NCBI RefSeq assembly: GCF_009711225.1 | Contig: NZ_WMIE01000002.1 | Location: forward strand, 62,001 to 126,000 | Reading direction: 5' to 3' | Length of the DNA stretch: 64,000 nt | Origin: Paracoccus aestuariivivens | GTDB taxonomy: Bacteria > Pseudomonadota > Alphaproteobacteria > Rhodobacterales > Rhodobacteraceae | Shown: piece after piece, positions 8,695-15,610 of the stretch | How the letters are laid out: each line of letters begins with the position of its first letter | Numbering within the stretch: the first letter of the stretch is position 1 | Made by a program: the position numbers and the translations under genes | The notes under the pieces: generated by a model | Told to the model about the DNA's origin: nothing | The model's input: only the letters and a program-made list of their open reading frames with translations | Database searches by the model: none

Positions 8695-8770
8695 GTACGG
8701 CGCGGCGCGGACTTGTGACATATTGACCCTGGGGCTAAGCCCGGTAGTGCCCCGAAACGAGCAAGGGAAA

Positions 8771-9214
8771 ATGATGGAAGACCACCCCGAAGCCGCCAAT
8801 GAACAGCAGCAGCGGATTGCCCGCCAGTTCATCGAAGCGATCCCCCATGCACGTGCCTTGGGGATGACGCTGGACGAACTTTCTCCGGCGGGGGCGGTGA
8901 TCTCGCTGCCGTGGAACCCCGATCTGGTTGGAGATCCGCGCAGCGGGGTGATCCATGGCGGCGTGATTTCGGCATTGATGGACACCTGCTCGGGCGCGGC
9001 GGTTATGGCCCATCCCGACGGACCTTTGATCACCGCGACAATCGACCTGCGCATCGACTATATGCGCAGCGCCACGCCACGGCAGGGGATCAGGGCGCGG
9101 GCCGAATGCTATCATGTCACCCGCTCGGTCGCATTCGTGCGCGCATGGGCGATGGACGAGGACGAAACCCGACCCGTGGCCTCGGCCACCGGCGCATTTA
9201 CCTTCGAGCGTTGA
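8771..9214 (+). CDS. PaaI-type hotdog-fold thioesterase
   Basis: A 147-residue single hotdog-domain protein likely to hydrolyse acyl-CoA thioesters in the cytoplasm. The family core is visible as [20 protein letters not shown] (about residues 56-75), where HGG and the following acidic residue form the active site, and [11 protein letters not shown] forms the central strand. The ATG at 8771 is preceded directly by AAGGGAAA; the frame is open further upstream but without a matching ribosome site. It is followed after one base by a second thioesterase, suggesting a heteromeric pair or two chain-length specificities. Position next to a fad-type MerR regulator suggests fatty acyl-CoA substrates. 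Confidence 0.88.
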   Translation: MMEDHPEAANEQQQRIARQFIEAIPHARALGMTLDELSPAGAVISLPWNPDLVGDPRSGVIHGGVISALMDTCSGAAVMAHPDGPLITATIDLRIDYMRSATPRQGIRARAECYHVTRSVAFVRAWAMDEDETRPVASATGAFTFER

Positions 9215-9215
9215 T

Positions 9216-9719
9216 ATGGCCGACCGCAACGAACCGCTTGCCGCGATCAAGACCCGCCGCAACAACACGCTCAGCGCATTGGTCGAGGGCGTGCCTTATA
9301 TCCGCTGGCTTGGAATCCAGTTCGACCGGCGCGGCGACGAGCTGACCGCGATCCTGCCCTTTGACGAAAAGCTGATCGGCAACCCGATGCTGCCCGCGAT
9401 CCATGGCGGCGTAACGGCGGCTTTCCTTGAGGTCGCCGCGATTGTCGAACTGACCTGGACCGAGATCTGGGAGGATATGGAGCAGGGCCGCATCGCGCCG
9501 AATGCCGCCGTGCCCGAAAGCATGCCGCGCCTGCCCAAAACCATCGATTTCACCGTGGATTATTTGCGTTCGGGACTGCCGCGGGATGCCTATGCGCGGG
9601 CGCGGGTGGTGCGCTCGGGGCGGCGCTATGCCAGCGTGCAGGTCGAGGCGTGGCAGGACCAGCGCACTCGCCTATTCGCACAGGCGACCGGACATTTCCT
9701 GATGCCGCAGAATGGCTGA
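9216..9719 (+). CDS. Second PaaI-type hotdog thioesterase
   Basis: A 167-residue hotdog-fold protein, related to the one just upstream but longer by a loop of about 20 residues in the middle (around residues 87-105, containing EIWEDMEQGRIAPN). The active-site motif reads AIHGGVTAAFLEVAAIVEL, and the strand KTIDFTVDYLRSGLPRD matches the upstream gene. Its ATG lies one base after the TGA of the first thioesterase, and its end overlaps the MATE gene by 8 bp, so the three genes form an operon. The exact acyl-CoA substrate cannot be told. Confidence 0.85.
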   Translation: MADRNEPLAAIKTRRNNTLSALVEGVPYIRWLGIQFDRRGDELTAILPFDEKLIGNPMLPAIHGGVTAAFLEVAAIVELTWTEIWEDMEQGRIAPNAAVPESMPRLPKTIDFTVDYLRSGLPRDAYARARVVRSGRRYASVQVEAWQDQRTRLFAQATGHFLMPQNG

Positions 9720-11040
9720 ACGGACGGGCGATGTGGCGGGCGGGCGGGCCCTGACGCATCGCCGCGTCCTGTCGATCGCATTGCCCATCGTCCTGTCGAA
9801 TGCCACCGTACCGCTGCTGGGAGCGGTCGATACCGGCGTCGTGGGCCAGATGGGCGATGCCGCTTCAATCGGTGCGGTCGGGATTGGCGCAGTGATCCTG
9901 ACGTCGATCTATTGGGTGTTCGGTTTTTTGCGCATGGGCACATCGGGGCTGGTCGCGCAATCGTATGGCGCGCGCGATACTGCCGAGACCGGAGCCCATC
10001 TGATGCGCGCATTGGTTATCGCCTTCGTGGCAGGGCTGGTCTTCATCCTGCTACAGCGCCCGCTGTTTGACGGAGCGTTTCGTCTGGCCCCTGCCTCGGA
10101 CGAGGTCGAGGGGCTGGCCCGACAATATCTTTCGATCCGTATATGGGGCGCGCCTGCGGCTATCGCGCTTTATGCGATCACCGGCTGGCTGATCGCGCTA
10201 GAGCGTGCGCGACACGTTCTGGTGCTTCAGTTGCTGATGAACGGGCTGAATGTCGTGCTGGATCTGTGGTTCGTGCTGGGGCTGGGCTGGGGTGTTGAGG
10301 GTGTCGCCATCGCGACCCTGATCGCCGAGTGGTCCGGTCTGGCATTGGGGCTGCTGTTTGCCCGTGACGCGATCCGCGCGGGGGGGCATTGTTCGGGGTT
10401 GTTTGCCGCCGACAAGCTGCATCGCCTGTTGCAGGTCAATGGCGACATCATGGTTCGGTCCGTCCTGCTACAGGCGTCGTTCACCACGTTCATGTTCATG
10501 GCCGCGGGGCAGGGCGATGTGACGCTGGCCGCTAATCAGGTGCTTTTGCAGTTCCTTTCCGTGGTTGCCTTTGCGCTGGATGGCTTCGCCTTTGCCGCCG
10601 AATCGCTTGTGGGTCAGGCCGTCGGCGCGCGTAGGCCCGATCATCTGCGCCGCGCCGCAACTCTGACTTCGCAATGGGGAGTCGGCGGCGCGGTGGCCCT
10701 TGCGTTGGTTTTTGCGCTTGGCGGTCCGGCGATCATCGACCTTCTGACGACTTCGCCCGAGGTCCGTTCGGTGGCGCGGGAATATCTTCCGTGGCTGATC
10801 GCCGCACCGGTTGTCGGAGTCGCGGCGTGGATGCTGGACGGCATCTTCATCGGCGCGACCCGCACCCGAGAGATGCGCCGCGCCATGATCCTTTCGGTCG
10901 CGATCTATGTGCCGGTGCTGATCGTATTGCCGCAGCAGTTCGGCAATCACGGACTATGGGCCGCGCTGACGGTGCTGAGCCTGCTGCGCGGCCTGACCCT
11001 GTGGCGGCTATATCCGCGCGTCGAGGCCGCAGCCGCTTAA
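9712..11040 (+). CDS. MATE-family efflux transporter (DinF-like)
   Basis: A 442-residue inner-membrane protein with about 12 predicted transmembrane segments in two homologous halves. The first helix carries ALPIVLSNATVPLLGAVDTGVVG, read as the conserved start of the DinF/bacterial MATE branch, with the Asp that normally takes part in cation coupling; the second half repeats the pattern near residues 235-260 (GDIMVRSVLLQASFT). MATE proteins exchange Na+ or H+ for cationic drugs or metabolites. The gene overlaps the thioesterase upstream. The exported compound is unknown; linkage to thioesterases could mean export of an organic acid, which is only a guess. Confidence 0.9.
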   Translation: MAERTGDVAGGRALTHRRVLSIALPIVLSNATVPLLGAVDTGVVGQMGDAASIGAVGIGAVILTSIYWVFGFLRMGTSGLVAQSYGARDTAETGAHLMRALVIAFVAGLVFILLQRPLFDGAFRLAPASDEVEGLARQYLSIRIWGAPAAIALYAITGWLIALERARHVLVLQLLMNGLNVVLDLWFVLGLGWGVEGVAIATLIAEWSGLALGLLFARDAIRAGGHCSGLFAADKLHRLLQVNGDIMVRSVLLQASFTTFMFMAAGQGDVTLAANQVLLQFLSVVAFALDGFAFAAESLVGQAVGARRPDHLRRAATLTSQWGVGGAVALALVFALGGPAIIDLLTTSPEVRSVAREYLPWLIAAPVVGVAAWMLDGIFIGATRTREMRRAMILSVAIYVPVLIVLPQQFGNHGLWAALTVLSLLRGLTLWRLYPRVEAAAA

Positions 11041-11093
11041 GCCGCGTCACCCCCGATAAAATCCATACGGTTCAATTGGTTTGTCGTGTGATC

Positions 11094-11408
11094 CTAGTTT
11101 TCGTTCAGGATCTGCTCGCGTGCGGTCAGGCGCATTGACGACATTTTGGCGCGAAGCGTAGGCTCATCCACGATCTCGGCCAAGTCCTTGGCAAGCTTGC
11201 GGTACACGTCCTCGTCGCCCGGTTCGTCGAAATCCGAGGTGACGACGGTCAGCGCATAGGAACGCGCGTCGTCGCCGGTCTTGCCCAGCAGTTTTGCGGC
11301 CCACTCACCCAATAGTCGATTCCGGCGTGCTTCGGCTTTGAAGTTCAGCTCGGCATCTTGGGCGAATTTGGCCTCGTATGCGCGCTCGCGGTCGTCGAAA
11401 GTGGTCAT
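11094..11408 (-). CDS. F1F0-ATP synthase inhibitor zeta subunit (DUF1476 family)
   Basis: A 104-residue soluble protein of the DUF1476 family, whose Paracoccus member is the zeta subunit that blocks ATP hydrolysis by F1-ATPase. The family start TTFDDRERAYEAKFAQDAEL and the central KAEARRNRLLGEWAAKLLG helix are clear, followed by the GDEDVYRKLAKDL segment. It has no cysteines, signal or membrane helix and length is normal. The start ATG (11406-11408) is preceded by a G-rich ribosome site. The gene is divergent from purC. In alphaproteobacteria this gene commonly neighbours purC, which supports the call. Confidence 0.9.
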   Translation of the reverse strand: MTTFDDRERAYEAKFAQDAELNFKAEARRNRLLGEWAAKLLGKTGDDARSYALTVVTSDFDEPGDEDVYRKLAKDLAEIVDEPTLRAKMSSMRLTAREQILNEN

Positions 11409-11482
11409 GTGGCCCCCCAGTCGTGTGTTCTCCGGACACATAAATACGGTATGCCCGACCAAGGTCGTATCGCAAGCCCGTA

Positions 11483-11511
11483 TTGCCCCTGACCCCGTTT
11501 CTGGCCTATAG
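11483..11511 (+). promoter_or_regulatory. Sigma-70-type promoter of purC
   Basis: A -35 box TTGCCC (11483-11488) and a -10 box CTATAG (11506-11511) are separated by exactly 17 bp. The predicted start, near 11518, leaves a leader of about 38 nt with ribosome site GGGAG before the purC ATG. I saw no PurR-like palindrome or purine riboswitch. Confidence 0.6.
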
Positions 11512-11555
11512 CCCGAGAAGAAATTCACATACCTTGCGGACGGGAGACGCGCAGC

Positions 11556-12320
11556 ATGGCACCAAGGCGCAAGAAAATCTACGAAGGCAAGGCGAAGATC
11601 CTTTACGAAGGCACCGAGCCGGGCACTCTGATCCAGTATTTCAAAGACGATGCGACCGCTTTCAACGCCCAGAAGAAAGCCACGATCGAAGGCAAGGGCG
11701 TCCTGAACAACCGCCTGTCCGAATACTTCATGACCGGACTGACCAATATCGGTGTCCCGAACCACTTCATCCGCCGCATCAACATGCGCGAGCAGCTGAT
11801 CCGTCAGGTCGAGATCATCCCGCTGGAAGTGATCGTTCGCAACTTCGCCGCCGGTTCGATCGCCAAGCGTCTGGGCATGGACGAGGGCACGCCTCTGCCG
11901 CGTCCGATCGTCGAATACAGCTACAAGAATGACGAGCTGGGCGATCCCTTCGTTTCGGAAGAATATGTCATCGCCTTCGGTTGGGCCAGCCAGCAGGATC
12001 TGGACGATATCGTCAGCCTCGCGCTGCGCGTGAACGACTTCCTGTCGGGCGTGTTCTTCGGTGTCGGCATCAAGCTGATCGACTTCAAGATCGAGATCGG
12101 CCGCATCTGGGACGGCGATTTCATGCGTCTTGTCGTCGCCGACGAGATCAGCCCCGACAGCTGCCGCCTGTGGGACGTCAAGACCGGCCAGAAGCTGGAC
12201 AAGGACGTGTTCCGCCGCGATCTGGGCAGCCTGACCGATGCCTATACCGAGGTGGCGCGCCGGCTGGGACTTATGCCCGCGAACACGACCAATATCTCGA
12301 AGCCTACCCTGATCAACTGA
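11556..12320 (+). CDS. purC: Phosphoribosylaminoimidazole-succinocarboxamide synthase
   Basis: A 254-residue enzyme of de novo purine synthesis that joins CAIR and aspartate with ATP to give SAICAR. The N-terminal [14 protein letters not shown] strand and lysines, the [13 protein letters not shown] nucleotide region, the [21 protein letters not shown] motif and the IDFKIEIGR / [16 protein letters not shown] signatures are all present, and length is typical for the short bacterial form. The GGGAG ribosome site precedes the ATG. It is followed by purS after 11 bp. The usual next genes purQ and purL are not present; a LysR gene and the formate dehydrogenase cluster follow instead. Confidence 0.97.
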   Translation: MAPRRKKIYEGKAKILYEGTEPGTLIQYFKDDATAFNAQKKATIEGKGVLNNRLSEYFMTGLTNIGVPNHFIRRINMREQLIRQVEIIPLEVIVRNFAAGSIAKRLGMDEGTPLPRPIVEYSYKNDELGDPFVSEEYVIAFGWASQQDLDDIVSLALRVNDFLSGVFFGVGIKLIDFKIEIGRIWDGDFMRLVVADEISPDSCRLWDVKTGQKLDKDVFRRDLGSLTDAYTEVARRLGLMPANTTNISKPTLIN

Positions 12321-12331
12321 AAGGCCTGCCC

Positions 12332-12571
12332 ATGAAAGCCCGTGTCACCATCATGCTGAAAGATGGCGTTCTCGACCCGCAGGGCGAGGCGATCCGCCAC
12401 GCGCTTGGCGGGCTTGGCTTTTCGGGCGTCGATGGCGTCCGTCAGGGCAAGGTGATCGAGCTGGATCTGGCATCTAGCGATGCAGATGCCGCCAAGGCCG
12501 AAGTTGCCCGCATGTGCGAGGGTCTTCTGGCCAACACGGTCATCGAGAAATACGCCGTCGAGATCGTCTGA
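12332..12571 (+). CDS. purS: Phosphoribosylformylglycinamidine synthase subunit PurS
   Basis: A 79-residue protein that bridges PurL and PurQ in the three-part FGAM synthetase. The short alpha/beta fold is seen in KARVTIMLKDGVLDPQGEAI, followed by the conserved HALGGLGFSGVDGVRQGKVIEL and a C-terminal strand ending YAVEIV. It is translated 11 bp after purC, consistent with co-transcription. Its partner purQ normally follows directly in related genomes but is absent here, so the gene order is broken after purS. Confidence 0.95.
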   Translation: MKARVTIMLKDGVLDPQGEAIRHALGGLGFSGVDGVRQGKVIELDLASSDADAAKAEVARMCEGLLANTVIEKYAVEIV

Positions 12572-12582
12572 TCCGCTGCGGA

Positions 12583-12600
12583 CCGGGGGCTGACCCCCGG
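12583..12600 (+). terminator. Possible terminator hairpin after purS
   Basis: A 7-bp GC stem (CCGGGGG, 12583-12589, with CCCCCGG, 12594-12600) and a CTGA tetraloop begin 12 bp after the purS stop. There is no T-run, so it may act as a weak or factor-aided terminator or only as a 3' end stabiliser. Confidence 0.4.
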
Positions 12601-12656
12601 CTTCGTCCGGCCCTCGGGCCGGGCGGCACGAGGCGCCTTGGAGGGGGACGCGCCAC

Positions 12657-13529
12657 TTGATCGACAAGCTGTCGATGTTCATGGTCCTTGCGCGCGAAGC
12701 CCATTTCGGTCGCGCGGCCGAGACCCTTGGAATCACCCAACCCACTTTGTCATCCGCCATCAAGTCGCTTGAAGACCAGTTGGGAGTCCAGCTTGTCCGT
12801 CGCGGCTCGCGTTTTCAGGGCCTGACCCCCGAGGGCGAGCGCGTCCTGGGCTGGGCCCGGCGCATCGTTGGCGACGCCCGCGCCATGCAGGCCGAGATGC
12901 AGGCAAGCCGCAAGGGCGTCTCGGGCCTGTTGCGGATCGGCGTGATCCCGACAGCCATGCCGCGCATCGCCGAATTGACCGGCCCTTTCCTCAAGCGCCA
13001 TCCCAATGCCCGGGTGTCGATCCTGTCGCGCTCCTCCGATGAGATCCGCGAGCAGATCGAGGCATTGGAGCTGGATGCCGGCGTCACCTATCTGGACAGC
13101 GAGCCGTTGGGCCGGGTCCAGAGCGTGCCGCTTTACCGCGAGACCTATTGCCTGATTTCCCGCAACGCCCAGTCCGGCCCGGTCGGCTGGGCCGAGGCCG
13201 CGCGGCTGCCCTTGTGCCTGCTGACCCCGGACATGCAGAACCGCCGGATCGTCACCCGCCACCTGATGGATGCCGGCGCCGAGGCTCTGCCACGGGTCGA
13301 GTCGACCTCGATGCTGGCGATTCTGGCCCATGTCGCGACCGGCGAATGGGCGGCGATCCTGCCGCGCGCGCTGGCGCGGGGCCTGCCCTTGCCCGAGGGG
13401 GTGCGGGCGCGTGACCTGAGCGGCGAGGGGCATCTGGTCGGTCTGGTCACCGCCCGGCGCGAGCCACATCCGCCTTTGGTCGATGCGCTGCTGCGCTCGG
13501 CGGGTTTGATAGAAAACATCAATCAATAG
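12657..13529 (+). CDS. LysR-family regulator, probably of the formate dehydrogenase genes
   Basis: A 290-residue LysR protein with the N-terminal winged helix (MFMVLAREAHFGRAAETLGI, then TQPTLSSAIKSLEDQLG), linker helix and a periplasmic-binding-like effector domain from about residue 90. The start is a TTG (12657) preceded by GGAGGGGG. It lies just upstream of, and in the same direction as, fdsGBACD. LysR regulators next to fds genes (FdsR) control formate dehydrogenase in other proteobacteria, so this role is inferred from position. The effector cannot be told from sequence; formate or a related C1 acid is plausible. Confidence 0.85.
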   Translation: MIDKLSMFMVLAREAHFGRAAETLGITQPTLSSAIKSLEDQLGVQLVRRGSRFQGLTPEGERVLGWARRIVGDARAMQAEMQASRKGVSGLLRIGVIPTAMPRIAELTGPFLKRHPNARVSILSRSSDEIREQIEALELDAGVTYLDSEPLGRVQSVPLYRETYCLISRNAQSGPVGWAEAARLPLCLLTPDMQNRRIVTRHLMDAGAEALPRVESTSMLAILAHVATGEWAAILPRALARGLPLPEGVRARDLSGEGHLVGLVTARREPHPPLVDALLRSAGLIENINQ

Positions 13530-13607
13530 ACGGGATGTCGCCATTGTTGCGCCTATCGCCGGGGCCTAATCTGCTGGAAATAGAGCAGAGCCCGGATCGA
13601 CCCAGCC

Positions 13608-14087
13608 ATGACGACTCCAGCGATTTCCGCTGATTTTTCAGAACGCCTCGCCGCGATCATTGACATCCACAAGGATCGCGAAGGACCGCTTTTGCCGATC
13701 CTGCACGATATTCAGGCGGAATGGGGCTATATCCCTGAAGAAGCCCAGCCCCAGATTGCCGCAGCCTTGGGTCTGACGCGTGCCGAGGTGCATGGCGTCG
13801 TCAGCTTTTATCACGATTTCCGCGATCATCCCTCGGGGCGGCATGTGCTGCGCCTGTGCCTGGCCGAGGCCTGCCAGTCGGTGGGGGCGGATGCGCTTGC
13901 CGATCAGGTCCGCGCGGCTTTGGGGATCGATTTCCATGAGACGACTCCGGATGGGCGGCTGACGCTGGAGCCGGTCTTTTGTCTGGGGCTTTGCGCCTGT
14001 GGGCCGTCCGCGCAGATGGGGGATCGTCTGCTGGTCCGGGCCAATCTGGCCAAGGTGCAGAAGTTGGTGGCGGAGGCGGGCGCATGA
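13608..14087 (+). CDS. fdsG: NAD-dependent formate dehydrogenase, gamma subunit
   Basis: A 159-residue NuoE-like subunit of the soluble molybdenum formate dehydrogenase. It carries a thioredoxin-like [2Fe-2S] domain with cysteine pairs C-x4-C (CLAEAC) and C-x3-C (CLGLC), the same pattern as NuoE. The N-terminal helical part (PLLPILHDIQAEWGYIPEEA) matches the family. With FdsB it forms the diaphorase part that passes electrons to NAD+. It is the first gene of fdsGBACD and overlaps fdsB by ATGA. A short inverted repeat CTGCT-N8-AGCAG (13571-13588) in its leader is of unknown meaning. Confidence 0.95.
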   Translation: MTTPAISADFSERLAAIIDIHKDREGPLLPILHDIQAEWGYIPEEAQPQIAAALGLTRAEVHGVVSFYHDFRDHPSGRHVLRLCLAEACQSVGADALADQVRAALGIDFHETTPDGRLTLEPVFCLGLCACGPSAQMGDRLLVRANLAKVQKLVAEAGA

Positions 14088-15610
14088 GGGTCTGGGTTCC
14101 GTTGGATGCCGCAGCAAAGGCCCTTGGCGCGGATGAGGTGGCCAAGGCGCTTACGCGCGACTTCGAGGTGACGCGCAATGGCACGCGCGGCATGGTCTGG
14201 CTTGAACCTTTGGTCGAGGTCGAGCGGGACGGGGTTCGCTACGGCTATGGTCCGGTCGAAGCGGACGACGTGGCCGGGCTGATTGAGGCTTTGCGCAGCG
14301 GTGCGGATCACCCGCTGGCGCTGGGGCCGGTCGAGGATCTGCCTTGGATGAAGGCGCAAAAGCGCCTGACCTTTGCCCGTGTCGGCGTGATCGACCCGCT
14401 TTCGCTTGCCGAATACGAGGCGCATGGCGGTTTTTCCGGGTTGCGCCGGGCGATTGCCTTGGGGCCGGACGCGATTGTCGATGAGGTCACCCAATCGGGC
14501 CTGCGCGGGCGGGGCGGCGCGGGTTTCCCCACGGGCATCAAATGGAAGACGGTGGCCGGGGCCAAGGCCACGCAGAAATACATCGTCTGCAATGCCGATG
14601 AGGGCGACAGCGGCAGTTTTGCCGACCGGATGCTGATGGAGGGCGATCCTCTGACCCTGATCGAGGGCATGGCGATTGCCGGGATCGCGGTCGGGGCGAC
14701 GCGCGGTTACTGCTATATCCGCAGCGAATATCCGGATTCGATCCGTGTGATGGAAGCCGCGATCACGCTTGCCCGTCAGGAGGGGATGCTGGGTGGGTCA
14801 GTGCTGGGTTCGGCCCATGCCTTCGACATGGAGGTCCGTGTCGGTGCCGGTGCCTATGTCTGCGGCGAGGAAACCAGCCTGCTGAACAGCCTTGAGGGCA
14901 AACGGGGTACGGTGCGCGCGAAACCTCCGATCCCGGCGCTGGAGGGGTTTCTGGGCAAGCCCACGGTGGTCAATAACCTAATCTCGCTGGGCACGATCCC
15001 GTGGATTTTGGCCAATGGCGGGGCGGAATATGCCAAGCTCGGCATCGGGCGGTCGAAGGGCACGATCCCGATCCAGATCGCGGGCAATGTGAAACATGGC
15101 GGGCTGTTCGAGGCGGCCTTTGGCCTGACGCTGGACCAGATCATCAATGAGATCGGCGGCGGGACCGCCAGTGGACGTCCCGTGAAGGCGGCGCAGGTCG
15201 GGGGTCCTTTGGGGGCCTATATCCCGGCCAAGGATTTCGACGTACCCTTTGGCTATGAGGAGCTGGCCGGGCGCGAAGGGCTGCTGGGGCATGCGGGCAT
15301 CACCGTTTTCGATGACAGCGCCGACATGCTGAAGCTCGCGCGGTTTGCGATGGAATTCTGCGCGGTGGAAAGCTGCGGGAAATGCACACCCTGTCGGATC
15401 GGCTCGGTCCGGGGCGTCGAGACCATCGACCGGATCGCGGCGGGGGATGCGGATGCAATCCCGGTGCTGACCGATCTGTGCAACACGATGAAATGGGGCT
15501 CGCTTTGCGCGCTGGGGGGCTTTGCGCCCTTCCCGGTCATGTCCGCATTGACCCATTTCCCTGACGAATTCAGCGGGCGCGGGACGCCGCGTAAGGAGGC
15601 CGCAGAATGA
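14084..15610 (+). CDS. fdsB: NAD-dependent formate dehydrogenase, beta subunit
   Basis: A 508-residue NuoF-like subunit that binds FMN, NAD(H) and a [4Fe-4S] cluster. The NADH site reads GLRGRGGAGFPTGIKW, the FMN region GAGAYVCGEETSLLNSLEG, and the cluster ligands ESCGKCTPCR plus a later Cys in WGSLCALGG. The first 130 residues form an extra N-terminal domain seen in Fds proteins. Electrons from formate pass from FdsA through FdsG/FdsB to NAD+. The ATG (14084) is in an ATGA overlap with fdsG and the stop overlaps fdsA in the same manner, giving coupled translation of the three core subunits. Confidence 0.95.
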   Translation: MRVWVPLDAAAKALGADEVAKALTRDFEVTRNGTRGMVWLEPLVEVERDGVRYGYGPVEADDVAGLIEALRSGADHPLALGPVEDLPWMKAQKRLTFARVGVIDPLSLAEYEAHGGFSGLRRAIALGPDAIVDEVTQSGLRGRGGAGFPTGIKWKTVAGAKATQKYIVCNADEGDSGSFADRMLMEGDPLTLIEGMAIAGIAVGATRGYCYIRSEYPDSIRVMEAAITLARQEGMLGGSVLGSAHAFDMEVRVGAGAYVCGEETSLLNSLEGKRGTVRAKPPIPALEGFLGKPTVVNNLISLGTIPWILANGGAEYAKLGIGRSKGTIPIQIAGNVKHGGLFEAAFGLTLDQIINEIGGGTASGRPVKAAQVGGPLGAYIPAKDFDVPFGYEELAGREGLLGHAGITVFDDSADMLKLARFAMEFCAVESCGKCTPCRIGSVRGVETIDRIAAGDADAIPVLTDLCNTMKWGSLCALGGFAPFPVMSALTHFPDEFSGRGTPRKEAAE

